Shown here in pieces: positions 11,040 through 22,649 of a stretch of DNA of 64,000 nt. Both the position numbers and the translations under genes were made by a program. The notes below the pieces were generated by a model. That model did not search any database, was not told the DNA's origin, and worked only from the letters and a program-made list of their open reading frames with translations. Each line of letters opens with the position of its first letter. The stretch's first letter is position 1. Location: positions 11,034,974-11,098,973 of the forward strand of contig JBOZIK010000001.1 in assembly GCA_051453625.1 (NCBI GenBank). The letters run 5' to 3'. Source of the stretch: Welwitschia mirabilis (Eukaryota; Gnetophyta; Gnetopsida; Welwitschiales).

Positions 11040-11395
11040 TAGTCATCCATGTCAAAGAAAGAAAATTTTTAGGACAATATGCAAATATAAGAATAAAGCA
11101 TGTAAGATTATTATTGATAATGATAACATAGATAATTTGGTCTCTAGGGAAATCATAGAGAATCTATATTTAAATGTACACCCCCTTCCCCTCTTTTTTC
11201 AAACCCTTATCATAGTTGCAAAAGGGATGTCATATCACTATTATTGAATAATGTCTTATTAAAGTTTAAGATTGATAATTTCCAAGATAATGTAAAATGC
11301 GATGTTGTTCTTATGGATTCATGTCATTTACTGCTTGATATGTCCTAACAAGTTAATACTGATACTATACATAATGGTAAGAAAATTTAAGGTAG
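11040..11395 (+). pseudogene. Protease remnant of element A
   Basis: Retroviral-type aspartic protease. The block CKIIIDNDN followed by NLVSREIIE (about 11100-11165) matches the gypsy pattern C(K)xIIDxGSxxNLVS, with the catalytic DSG/DGG reduced to DND. Downstream the block CDVVLMDSCHLLLDM (about 11297-11342) is the conserved C-terminal part. After about 11395 homology stops because of an insertion. Confidence 0.75.
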
Positions 11396-12470
11396 CATGA
11401 CTCGATTTACCAAGAAAGTTAAAATTTGACTTGAAACTCATGAGTAACTTATTAACTCACCAACTCACTTCATTTTGAGTTGTTCTTAAGTATATATAAC
11501 AATATAAAACATTTTAATAATAAGTAATGTGATATGAACTTGTTTATTCGATGGAATCATAGAATCAATTAATGAACATATGATTATATTAATAACAAAA
11601 CACATGAAACATTGATATTTACTATGTAAAATGTAAATTACATAAGTAATAAGCCAAAGTAGTGGTATATATGTAATGTCACAAAATGACAATGAAAAAA
11701 CAAATGAAGTCAAATACTATAAAAAGATATACATCATAAAACCATCAAATGAATAGGAAAACATCCATGAACAAACAATGCAAAACGCTTATTAAAAAGA
11801 TAAACTTACAAACAAACCAAAAGATGCTTGAAGCTTTAACTCCCAAGCCCTCGAGTAGAGATCATTTATTAAGCAAAATGTTGTCTAAAATAACTTAAAG
11901 TCATAATACAACCTCACAAGGAATTAAATAGATGTAGGGCAAAGCTATCTAGAATATTGTAGATCTATTCCCTTTAAATAGTTACAAGTATTAGTTAACC
12001 CATGCAGCACTTTTAAGAGATCATGTTAAACATGAGATGACTTTATTTAAAAATCATCCTTCAAAATAATAATATTTTTTAATAGAATGGTTATCAATAA
12101 AACATCACATTACAAAAGATATAAATTTGTCTTTACAGTATACATGTGAAAAGAAGTGTCCAAATCCAATTCACAACCATATATTTATTCTTTCATAAAT
12201 TATGGTACTTACTTTGTAGCAACAAGTTTAAAAATTTTTAAAATGAAGAAATTTAAATCTTTATCACATGAAAAGAATCAAAAAGGTTTTAGCTTACCTA
12301 GCTCATGATCACTTGGTATGAGTTAAATTTTTTTAAAAAGTTTAAAGAAAAAAAGGAATTCACTTTAACTCAAGGGTGCTAAGTCAAAGAAAGTAACTCA
12401 TCAATCTTTAGAGAGTCATCAACATGTGAGTTACTTGCTTTGACTCAAAGAGTTATGCCCTCGTAACTAT
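11396..12470. mobile_element. Insertion in element A, possibly a small DNA transposon
   Basis: The element A polyprotein breaks off at about 11395 and resumes at about 12480, so about 1.07 kb is inserted. Both ends carry imperfect inverted similarity rich in GAGTAACT/AGTTACTC: left about 11425-11480, right about 12365-12460. No transposase is readable, and the open frames inside (for example 11486-11713 minus) look random. It could be a non-autonomous terminal-inverted-repeat element. A target duplication was not convincingly found. Confidence 0.4.
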
Positions 12471-12479
12471 AATAGATGT

Positions 12480-13540
12480 AAAGGAAATGATGTTTAAATT
12501 GTTACCAGATGAAAAAGATATTCAAGAAAGAAAATTAAGATTTTCCAAGTTGGGGAAAAAGGAAATAGCAGAACAAATAAATGAAAGTATTCATCGATTG
12601 AGAGTATTTTTTTCAATTTCCATATAAGATCCCATAAAAATAAAATTAGAAAATCTAATAGACTTGCTAAATTCTTTTTAAGGTATTTTATTAATGACAT
12701 ACCTCCATGATTACACTAAGGATAATTATTAGTACCAAATAGTTCTAGTATCATGTGCATCACTTCCAAATAAGATAGCATATTAAATGAGTCTCTATGA
12801 AAGGGAAGAAATCAACAAATGAGAACAAGAATTATTAGACATGTATCAGGTAAGAGAAAGATTTTCCTCATGTTTAGTTCCACTAGTGATGGCTCAAAAG
12901 AAGAATAGTAAATAATTGCACTTTTGTACTGATGTAAGGTTCATAAATAAGATTACAAAAAGGTACTAGTGTCTAATACCTAGAATCACTGATATGCTTG
13001 TTAATTTAACAAGCTCATGTATTCTTAGTAATTTGGATTTCAAGAGTGGTTATGGTAAAGAAGGATATAAATGAAAGATTGCTTTTAAAACTCTCAATGG
13101 TTTGTATGAATGGTTGGTAATGCAATTTTCTCTAATGTACCTAATACTTCTATGAAATTGATGGTAAATTTTTAAAGATATTTTTCAGAGAATTAGTTAG
13201 TATATTTATAGATAATATTCTAGTTTGTAGCTAGAATTTTTATAGCAAGTAGCACAAAAACTTTTGTAATGATTATAGGAGGATAAGCTTTTATTGAGTC
13301 ATAAGAAGTGTGTCTTTGCATAAGCAAAACTCATACTCCTTGGAGTGGTGGTTTATAAGGAAGGCATCAAGATGAATCCTAATAAGTTTAAATATTATGA
13401 ATTAGCTCACTTCAACATCTGTAAAATAGGTAAGGTACTAAGTCCTTATGAGTGAGCTATATTTTACAAAAATCTATTAAGGATTTGAGTAATATTTGTG
13501 CATCCACATCAGCTACTATATAGAAGGATAGAGCTTTCAA
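12480..13540 (+). pseudogene. Reverse transcriptase remnant of element A
   Basis: Polymerase of the chromovirus-like polyprotein. Blocks in order: ASLPNK (about 12755), a degraded MAQKKNSK in place of LTPKKDGS (12890-12913), FINKITKRY (about 12940-12965), LIPRITDML (about 12978-13004), then LDFKSGY (13026-13046), IAFKTLNGLYEWLVM (about 13080-13125), and VYIDNILVC (about 13199-13230), where the active centre should be YIDD. The D->N change is G->A. Many stops interrupt it, but order and spacing are preserved. Confidence 0.85.
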
Positions 13541-13559
13541 ATGGATGAATGAATCTAAT

Positions 13560-14095
13560 GTATAATTTGAAAAACTTAAAAAAAAAAGTATTCCCTTACA
13601 AACTATTCTTTCTCTTTCAAATTTCAGTAGAACATTTCAAGTAGAGTATGATACTCGTGGAAAAGCTATTAGTAAAGTTCTTATCCAAGAGGGTAAGCCC
13701 ATTACTTTCTTTTGTAAAAAGTTGATTGAAGCTAAGAAAATGTGTTTAATTCATTGAAAAGAGTTATGTATAATTTTGCAAGACTATGTCAAAGATGAAG
13801 ACCTTATTTCTTGTATAAGGAATCTGTTTTCCCCTAGTAATTGCTTTCTTTAGTAAAAAGTCATTTGAAGTCAAGCAAAAATGTTGAACTTATGAAAAAG
13901 AGTTATCTATAATTTTCTAAGATTTAAAAAAAGAAACATTATTTGCTACATAAGGAATTTATTCTTTTTACTAATTACAAGGTTTTATAATATTTGAATA
14001 GGTAAAGAAATTACAGGAGCTTAAGTTTTTCATCTAGCATAAAATTGAAAAAAGCAATAAAGTAGCCAATGTGTTGAGTAGGATTGTATGTTGGG
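13560..14095 (+). pseudogene. RNase H remnant of element A with internal duplication
   Basis: Ribonuclease H domain. The block FQVEYDTRGKAI (about 13630-13665) holds the first catalytic Asp. The stretch containing FFxKK and KEL (13700-13840) is repeated at 13839-13978, so one segment of about 140 bases exists twice in tandem. The frame ends with HKIEKSNKVANVLSR (about 14037-14080), the normal C terminus of gypsy RNase H (usually KVADALSR). Element D begins at once after this block. Confidence 0.8.
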
Positions 14096-15034
14096 TGATT
14101 AATAGGTGGCTTATATGATAAAATAAGTGAAAGAAATATTGAAAATAATATTAGAAATTTAAAATAATGCTAAAAAAATTATAGAAACTATGCTACTACT
14201 AACCTAAAATAAGCACACATAATTAAATAAAAATAAATCAAAGGCTTACTAAAGAACTAGTTGAGACTTAACCATTTAGTTCAAAATTCATCGTCACAAT
14301 AGCCTTTTGATAAAGTTACTTAAACTAGTTAGGTTATTTATTCAAGCTTAATTACCAAGTACATTTATTAAACCAAAAGAAAATATTGAAATAGATGAAA
14401 CATAACATTGATTAAATGAACTACTAAGCAATACATATTTTTAAGTACTTAAATTATCCTAGTTTATGATGAGCTTTAAAAATAGGAGCAAGATTGAAGT
14501 AATATTGCTTTTGCAAGTAATAAAGCAGGTGCATAATGATACTTAAATTCTTTTTAGATTTATATTGAAATACCTATTGTTATCTAAAAATGAGCTATCA
14601 AACTATATTCTCCTTTGCTGGTAAAATTATGGAATGCAGGCAAATGTTGTTGACATAGCTGGAGTTATCTAGCTTGACCTTCTTACCTTGTCTATTTGTA
14701 GAACCTTTTTTTCTAAAAAGATCCCCATTTTTTGTGGTGATCACCTTCTTATACCCTTGTTAGTTTTCTTGTTTCTATTTTTTACTCCTAAGGAATAACT
14801 ATATGGTTGGAGTTGTTATGATGATTTGCTATTTCAACCTTCTCTCTTATCTTCATGCCACTTTGCATCTTGTACCTGAAACATAATAATGAAATACATA
14901 CATACTAACTAACTAAAATGTTAATTAATAAGCATAAAAATAAATAAAAACATCTATTTGATAATGAAATATAAAATTAACATAAGGAAAAACACTATTA
15001 ATAAGTGAAATTTACATAAAATTCATCCTCATCA
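14096..15034 (-). repeat. 3' LTR of element D
   Basis: Pairs with 24477-25412. Shared landmarks include GGTGATCACCTTCTTATAC near 14734 and 25100. On the minus strand it begins TGATGAGGATGAATTTTATG. Both LTRs are close to 937 bases. Confidence 0.88.
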
Positions 15035-17500
15035 ATTCCTAAGCTTAAATTTTTATTAGTCCCTTAACAAATAAAATATTTACAAGAGATAAAGAAAATG
15101 GACTTGGGTTGGGGGATTTTTAAGATATTTCTTAGAAGGGTAATTTATCCAAATCACGTTCATAGTACGAAAAACTTGGAAAAGTAGAAGCTATAGATTC
15201 TTGTGCTACAATTTTAGTGCTTCACAATTGTTCTTGCTTTTCATACTCAAAATTAGCACTTTTAACCTTCAATGTTGCATAAATGTATTCATGGTTTACT
15301 TGGCTTACAATGATTACTTTATATTCTATACATCACAACTTTCTTACATAGAACTCATGAAGTTATATACAAGAATCCTTCATTAAATAGAGTTCTTCTA
15401 CAAATCTAACCCTTATAGTTCAGTTGTTTCTATTTTATTATCTTTTGGAAGCTTTTATCTTTTTGAGAAATCTGTCTCCTTAATATTTATCCTATCCAAC
15501 TCTTTACTAATCTTCTTCCTAGAAAGTATTATTTGCATTTGTTTGGAGTAGATATCCATTTCCCTTGATATTCTATGCAGCTCTTTTAGGTAATCCTTTT
15601 GTTGAAAACTTAGTGTGGAACATCTTTCTTATAAACTTTTCTAGACTCTATGACAAGGACGGTCACTTTCTTCATGAAGAGGATTTGATAAGAATCATCA
15701 AGGGTCTCAATGAAGACCATCAAACCTTATATGATGACTAACCTTCCTACCAAGAGCTCTTTTTTATTTCCTTTTTAAGGCTATCCTTGCCTTCTTTCTA
15801 GGAACTCTGATATCGAAAGCTAAGATTTGACTCAAGACCTTTGTGTAAAGTTATCTTACCATGAATTGGAAAGTAATAGAAAACATGATAAAGAATAAAA
15901 ATGCAAGAAAATAAAAAATGTGAAAGTTATAGGTTTAATTTTACTTAATATAGACAAGAACTTGAACTTGTAATGCATTAATTTCACATGATTAAAGAGT
16001 AGTTATGATCTAAACTAAATCTGAAATAGAGTAGACTAAGACTTTTCATACTCTACTAGTGCTGAATAGGATTAAATTTCATGTTGGTATAATGTAAGTC
16101 CAAAAATCTTATTTAGTTGAAGCTAACATCATGGATACTAATGTGATTGATGTGACGTGGAGTTGATGTTATAATGGGAGTCATCCAGAATGAAGAGAAA
16201 TCATTGAGAACAATGTTAAGTGGGATGATGAGGTAATTAAAAGATATATTTAACTGGTAGTCACTCTTCGCAGTACTAGATTCAACAAAATTCATCAAGG
16301 ACTTATGCATTCTTAATAATGGGCATTGAATCCATTGTGAAGGTGATTGAAGGAGTTCGAAGATTATCATCAAGGACTTATGAGTTCTTGACAGGTTCCT
16401 TTAAATTCCCACCATCATTATAATGAAGATAAGTGTATATAAAAATGTAGAATCTCATGCTGTAGTTATAGAAAGAAGTTAAGGAGGTTCATCAAGGATG
16501 AGACCTTCCTCTCCAAAAAGTAAGTTTAAAGGATTAAAGTTAGCTTGAAATATAGTTCAAAGCTTTGGTTTTGGGCTGGTATTAGTTAACTCTTAAACTT
16601 GTGAGTCAAGGGTCTAACTTGAAATCTGATTCTAAGTTTCAACTTTAGATTAGTATCAATTAATCAAGTGATTATTTTTTCTTAATCATAGGGTAAAGAA
16701 ATACTTGGATTGGCTTGAAATATAATTCAAAGTCTCAACTTAGAGTTGATATTAGTCAATCTTTTAATACTTATTTGAATGTACATTTTTGAAGTAAGGA
16801 AGATGAATAATTTATCTTAAAATATAATTCAAAATTTTGACTATGAATTAGTGTCAACTAAAGGATTTCAGCTTTAAATGGCTGATTTGAAATCTAACCA
16901 ATAATTTTGGCTTGGGTTAATGTTAATTAGCCAAGTGATTTTCCTTCTTCTAATTAATTTAAAATTTGATTTCTAATGAAATCCTTCTAGAGAAAAATAC
17001 AAGTAACTTTTATTCTTTATATTTTCTTTAAAAATCAAAGAAAATCTTTTCTTGAGTTATTAAATATGTCCTAAAAGAATTTCTCTTAATTAAAAGTTAT
17101 CCGACATGTCCACAATAAATGTTTGATGACATGGTCTATAATTGCAAGATTCAATGGGTTCTTGCAATGGCATATATCTTAGAAAATTTAAACTAATTAT
17201 AAATCAATCTAAATTTTAACTTTAGGTTGAATCTTGGTCAGTTTGTGATCCTTTGATTTATGACCTACTTAATGATCTATGCTGATACTTGGCACACTTT
17301 TGCTATTTGATAAAATAGGTATATCATTTTTATCAAATATTCCACTTTAAAAACAAACATGTGTGCATAAGATAACTTAGTTAAATTACTCTTGTAAGAT
17401 AAGAGAATAAGATTTGTACTATAAATTGTATTTCCTTCATGTTGATCATTCATCACTTTCCATATGATCTTGAGAATCTTATTACTTAGTTACCTTATAC
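15035..17500. other. Post-pol region of element D, no gene recognised
   Basis: Part of the long stretch between integrase and 3' LTR. A minus-strand frame at about 15640-15440 reads as a lysine/glutamate-rich, possibly coiled-coil segment (DYLKELHRISREMDIYSKQM), but no family is recognised. From 16450 to 17000 variants of an AAATATAATTCAAAG phrase recur several times (16546, 16727, 16820) as irregular repeats. Short ORFs 15201-15386 and 16113-16373 have no protein-like features. Confidence 0.35.
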
Positions 17501-17533
17501 TTTCTTTTATCTTCTTTTATCCTTTATTCTTCA

Positions 17534-18060
17534 TGGCTTACACTCCTTTTTTTTTTCTTGTTTCTGCCTCCAACATCAAGAAGATAAAGCATTTTTTATT
17601 TATCTTGGATTCTACACAAAAAAAATGTGCATTAGTACTATAGACCCTCAATTACCTTAAGTCTCTGTCAAATTTGAGAATGCAGTTCAGTAGCTTGCTT
17701 ATTACGATTACAAATCAACTACTAAGGTTTTTGAGGCATTAGATTCCTTCATCACTAAAGCTAGTAAGAATCACTTTAGAAGTGATTTGATTTCTCCAAG
17801 CTTTGGTGCTATAGTTCATCACTTAGTGAGCAAGTACCTGAGGTTGAGAAGTAAAGAACTACAGTAATAGCTTAACCATGGGGAGTAAACTTGCAATATT
17901 TCTTTGGATCAGCTAGCTAGATCGATGCAGGTTCTAAAAAAGAAAGTTAATCAGCTTTAGAGCATCAATCCTATCCTGAGCTTGGCTGCATTAAGTTTTA
18001 ATAAGAAAAATATAAAAAGGATAATATGGGATGTTAAACCTTATCAAAGCTTTGGCTAGT
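17534..18060 (+). pseudogene. Antisense reading frame in the 3' region of element D
   Basis: A plus-strand frame, opposite to the element's own sense. An ATG at 17534 follows a CT-rich leader, and about 35 codons later the protein-like sequence continues in another frame from about 17668, with few stops. Visible pieces are DYKSTTKVFEALDSFITKAS (about 17707-17766) and a probable coiled coil, LARSMQVLKKKVNQL (about 17915-17960). The family is not recognised. Tat-lineage gypsy elements are known to carry antisense frames between pol and 3' LTR; this one has that position and direction. It could instead be a separate insertion. Confidence 0.4.
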
Positions 18061-18739
18061 CCATCCAAAGGAGATTGATATGCTGACTGAATCTTTGAGT
18101 CAAATGCATCTCTTACCCTTAGGTAAGAATTCTATTGGGTCAACATCAAAGACTAAGCTTTCTCACAATAGAAATAAGTTTTTTAGTTGCTTTAAAAATT
18201 GAGTTGCTTAAGTGAGATAGTAGTCTATTTAAGAATTTAAGAAGTGTTTTCATTTTTACTTCTATAATTGAATGAAATAATTTCTTTACTTAATAAATTT
18301 TTTAAGTTCTATTCCTAATAAATTATTTTTTACTATTCTTATTATGGGTACATATATTCTATTAAAGGAAATTCAGACTAAACAATTCCTCAAATTGTTA
18401 AGATTATGCAAATTGATTTAAAACTTCAAAGTTTTCTCTTAGCTTAAATAGAATTTAATAATTGTACATATTACTGAATTGAAAATATTTAGATGCACAT
18501 TTCATTATAGACTAGAATATTTCCTTCTGAAGAGTTTTCTTTTCTGATACCTAGTTGTAATTAGGTTCTAGTTTTAGTAACTAGTTATGTCTCAGATGAC
18601 TCTCAGGGCATAACTACTCCACTTTTCATTTTCACAACTTGTATTAGCCGTAATTAGGAGAGTATAACCTTATCGTAGGAGTAAGGACCTATAGAATATT
18701 TCTTTTTTTTTAATTAAATATCTAGATCATGGCCAACTA

Positions 18740-18900
18740 ATCCCTTAGTGAAGCTCTCGTAACTATCATATTATACTGGAAAAGAATCCTCAGATCTTGG
18801 ACCAATAGACTTCTCTTCTATGTGGGAAGAATCGTTCTAGTTAAATCAGTACTTCACTCTCCTATACACTTACAGTAGAACATTATGGTATTCCCTTTAT
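18740..18900 (+). pseudogene. LINE reverse-transcriptase fragment
   Basis: The plus strand reads ALVTIILYWKRILRSWTNRL, then GRIVLVKSVLHSPIHLQ. This matches the plant LINE block just after the polymerase domain (W..RxLSxAGRxxLIKSVLxSxPxY). It is only about 50 codons long and carries no neighbouring LINE blocks, so it is a short fragment inside element D. Confidence 0.6.
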
Positions 18901-18951
18901 AGATATATATAGATATATATATATATATACACACACCTATATACATACATA
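18896..18951. repeat. AT/GATA-type microsatellite
   Basis: Alternating ATAGATATATAT and ATATATAC ACACAC tracts followed by ATACATACAT. Simple sequence, directly after the LINE fragment. Confidence 0.8.
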
Positions 18952-19071
18952 TTCAGAAAGTATTATGTTATGTTATAGAATGTGTCACCTTAATTTTCTT
19001 AATAAAGATAATGCACAATTTCCTATTGAAGACTTATTAAGTTAATTTCTTGATTTATAATTATTTTATTC

Positions 19072-19175
19072 ACCTTAAAGACTTGATAAATTAATAGATT
19101 TAATAAACTTTAAAGAAATGATTACCTTAAAGACTTGGTAAATTAATAGATTGAATAAACTTTAAAGAAATTACA
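19072..19175. repeat. 52-base tandem duplication
   Basis: ACCTTAAAGACTTG...AAAGAAAT is present twice, at 19072-19123 and 19124-19175, with only a few differences, so it is younger than the surrounding element D. Confidence 0.85.
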
Positions 19176-19439
19176 TGTCCTTTTTATTATCTAATTTTTG
19201 AAGCTTTATTTCAGAGGTAGAGTGGAAGTATTTTTTCCACTCTATCATGGTTTCCTAAATAATTAAATATGGATTTATAATAATAATACAACCTTACTCT
19301 TTATCCATTAACTTGGTAGGTTACTTTTTCATCAAGATTATAGATTTTATGGCTCCATTCCCTATAATTTTTGTTATGGTATAGCCCTAGTCAATTTTGT
19401 TCATATTTTTATTTTGAATGGAGTTTATTAAAATCATAA

Positions 19440-20640
19440 ATTAATATAAGAGAATTAATATAAAATCTCTTATGTTAAAATTTATTTTTCTGATTCTACT
19501 ATCATAATATATTTTAGTTTGCTATTGTTTAAGTTCTTTACATAGAAGAGCTTCTTTTCTATTTTCATCTAAAATATTCATGTTTTCTATCCATTCCTTT
19601 TGAGTTGCACCTAAATTACATTTTAATTTTTTATCTAACATTTTTATTTTAAATTTAATTAGCAAAATAGCTCTTTTCTCATAGACTAATTTATATGAAT
19701 TAAATCCTATAGTATGTTTCCAAGTTATCCTATAAGTCCATAGAGCTTTATTTTAACTTATCAACCTAATTAGTTTTCTTATTGTTTATAACTTTTCTTA
19801 ATATTCTATTGAACTCTCTATTAGTTACTTTAGCTCGGCCATTAGATTAGGGATGATAAGCAGTAGAGAAAATGTGATGGATTTCAAACTTGGTCGAAAA
19901 TTTCTTGAAAACTTCACTAGTGAAATGAGTTTCCCTATCGGATATAAGACTTTGGGAGGTTCTAAACTGATAGATGCTATTCCTAAGGAAATGTTAACTA
20001 TGTTTATAANNNNNNNNNNNNNNNNNNNNNNNNNNNNNNNNNNNNNNNNNNNNNNNNNNNNNNNNNNNNNNNNNNNNNNNNNNNNNNNNNNNNNNNNNNN
20101 NNNNNNNNNATGTTAACTATGTTTATAAAGAATAATTTATTATATCCTTAGCCTTAGCTCATTTAGTAACATAGTCAATGCAGACCCAGATGTATTTCTT
20201 TTTAAAATATGAAGGATAGGTTCAATAAAATCTATTTCTTAAACATCAAAAGGTTCAATCATTTAAATTCATTATTGTAGTATTTATAACTTTTGGCTAA
20301 ATGTACCTTTGTTTTGACATTATCACAACTTTGGACATAGATGTTTGCATACTTGAGTATGGTGGGCGAATATTATTCCATATGGAAAATTTTCATTCCT
20401 TGTTCTCTTTGCACTATAATGTTCTCCTCCTTCTCCTTCATGAGCTTCCTTTAAAATTTCTTGTTGCAAGTTTTATGCATCTTCTAATGACATGATCTTT
20501 ACATTCTCTAAATAACATCTTATCATGTCAAATATAGTTTGTAGACTTAATTAACAATTTTTTTCTTTCATAATAAGTCATAGAAGAGGGTAATCTTTTA
20601 CTTACAAGAAAATTGATAGTATCAGTATACCACATATTTG
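19440..20640 (-). pseudogene. Integrase remnant of element D
   Basis: Minus-strand frame. The core reads LISDRETHFTSEVFKKF (about 19900-19950), containing the second catalytic Asp, then YHP-SNGRAKVTNRE (about 19820-19860). The usual Glu of AEVTNRE is Lys here (G->A on the coding strand), which removes the third catalytic residue. The C-terminal part continues to about 19440 with loss of frame. An N run (20010-20109) interrupts it, with AATGTTAACTATGTTTATAA-type sequence repeated on both sides. Confidence 0.8.
20010..20109. other. Assembly gap, 100 N
   Basis: The 19 bases just left (ATGTTAACTATGTTTATAA) are repeated exactly just right of the run. This suggests two contig ends that overlap but were not merged, so the true gap may be absent or negative. 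Confidence 0.9.
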
Positions 20641-20659
20641 TGGTTCTCTGATAAAGGTG

Positions 20660-21060
20660 CTCATTGAAAAATCATCTTTTATGTTAATTTGCTCTTCATC
20701 TGGGAACTCTAGCCTTGATAAGTGATCTATGACCACGTTCTCTGTTACTTTCCTATTAATGATTTTTAGATCAAACTCCTACATTAATCATATTCATCTC
20801 ATAATTTTCGAGTTTGCTTCTTTCTTATTTATTAGAAATTTAATGACACTATGTTCAGTATGAACTTTTACTTTGTAATCTAAAATACAATGTGTAAATT
20901 TTTCTAATGCCATTACCACTACTAGCAATTCTTTCTTTGGTACTATGTAATTGGGCTGAGCTGGTTTGAAATTCTTATTATCTTCTTTTTTCTATCCTAA
21001 AACTGCACTCATAGCATGTTTAGATGCATCTGTCATAATGTAAAATGGTCTTATCCAATT
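20660..21060 (-). pseudogene. RNase H remnant of element D
   Basis: Minus-strand blocks: KELLVVVMALEKF (about 20905-20945), VKVHTEHSVIKFLINKKEA (about 20820-20880; the usual catalytic HTDHS is HTEHS), then FDLKIINRK and VIDHLSRLEFPDEE (about 20695-20740), which is the typical Athila/Tat RNase H end (VADHLSRLE). It has few stops and is one of the better preserved parts of D. Confidence 0.85.
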
Positions 21061-21199
21061 TGGCCTTTATAGTACAAGTGCTAGTAGAAGCTAATATGTT
21101 AAGGTTTAATAGGGATCTTAACATTCCTTAATATTTCACATCCTTTTATAAAAGATTACTCAAAGGTTTAATGATTTTGTTGAAATTGGATATGAATCT

Positions 21200-21950
21200 T
21201 CTATAATATCTAACATATCCTAAGAAATATCTCAACTCTTTGAGTTTAGTTAGGGATGAAATATCTTTTATATCTTTGATTTTCTATTCATTAGTTTCAA
21301 TTCCATTTTTTCATATTTTATGTCCTAACATTATTCCATCATAATATGATTTTTCAACTAGCTAAGTTTAAGGCGTGTTTTCTCGCATCTTTATAAAACT
21401 TTTTCTAGTCTCCTAGGTAACTCTTCAAAGTTCTTTCTGAATCTTGAGAAATCATTTATAAATACTTTAACTGATCTTCTTATCATGTCTTAAAAAATAT
21501 TATTTACTAACCTTTAAAAAGTAATGGGAGCATTACATAATCCAAATGGTAGTACTTTATAAGCATAAGTACTCCAATGCCAAGTGAAATTTGTTTTGGC
21601 TTAGTTCTTTAAGGCTATAGAAACCTTATTATAGCCATTATATCTATCTAGGAAGCTATAGTATTGATACCTATACATGCTTTCTAAAAGTTGATTAATA
21701 AATAAAAGAGGAAATTGATCTTTATAGGTTATTGTATTTAACATTTTGAAGTCTATACATGCTCTTAGTTTATTTTATTTCTTTGGTACAACTATTACAA
21801 GACTAATCCATTCTGAATTAGATATTTGGTAAATGAATCCTATCTTAAAGAATTTAAAAATTAGTTGTTTAATCACCTCCTGCATATGTTGATTACACCT
21901 TCTCTCTGATTGTCGACTTGGTTTAATAAAAAAGCCTAAGTAAATTCTGT
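21200..21950 (-). pseudogene. Reverse transcriptase remnant of element D
   Basis: Minus-strand blocks in order: IYQISNSEWISLVIVVPKK (about 21785-21845), CIDFKMLNTITYKDQFPL (about 21705-21765), YYSFLDRYNGY (about 21630-21665), PFGLCNAP (about 21530-21555), and VFINDFSRF (about 21440-21470), where Athila/Tat elements have VFMDDFS. Both changes in the active centre are G->A. Stops are scattered. The block order and wording separate it clearly from the chromovirus-like elements A and B. Confidence 0.88.
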
Positions 21951-22319
21951 GTTAGCAGATCTTTGGATCTATTCCTTGGCTTCTTTGCTTTTGAATATTC
22001 TTTTATATCTTCTCTTCTTAGAATGAGTTAGATAGTTATTTATAATTAAAGATCTATTAGTAGCTACCTCAATATACTCTAGCTCTTCCTTAAGAGGAGG
22101 TTTTTCCATTTCTTTGGTTACTAAATCTTCTTCCTCATATTTCTCCTCATTTTGTTTATTTAACATCAAATTAACTTCCTATGTTATAATTGCATTGGTT
22201 CTTGCTTTGGTATTCTATACCATTTCTTCAATAGCCACTGCATCAAAAATTTTGATTTATTTTTTAAGATCTCTAAGATGAACTTCCATTACCCCTCTTC
22301 TAGAATAAAGAGTAGCATC

Positions 22320-22640
22320 TATAGTAGTCATCTATAGCCTCCCAAGAATTACTGCATGGGTACGTTCTTAAGTTTTCATTACTATTGAATCTAGCAAATA
22401 AATAAAACCTTTGAGTTCTATGGGTATAACCTTTAGAACTACTCCTGGCATAATTGTCAAACCATCTACTAACTTTTCCTTAGTAAGGTATTAATTTTGG
22501 TTTTTCTAATTCTTCATAAGTTTCATATGCCATAACATTAATATGTACTCCAAGATCTATAAAGTGCTTCTGCTTTAAGTTTTCCATCTATTTTCACATA
22601 TATCATAAGTGTTCCTAGATCACTGTACTTTGCATGTTGT
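22320..22640 (-). pseudogene. Protease remnant of element D
   Basis: Minus strand reads ALIDLGVHINVMAYETYEEL (about 22490-22560), the Athila/Tat-type aspartic protease start, with the catalytic DLG retained. It is almost identical in wording to the protease of element C (ALIDLGISVNLMAYETYEEL), showing the two are one family. A frameshift follows after the EKPKLIPY block. Confidence 0.85.
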
Positions 22641-22649
22641 CTATTTTGA

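Noticed and set aside
19853-20009. Plus-strand frame MISSRENVMDF... as a gene
   Set aside because: It is the reverse complement of the element D integrase and runs into an N gap.
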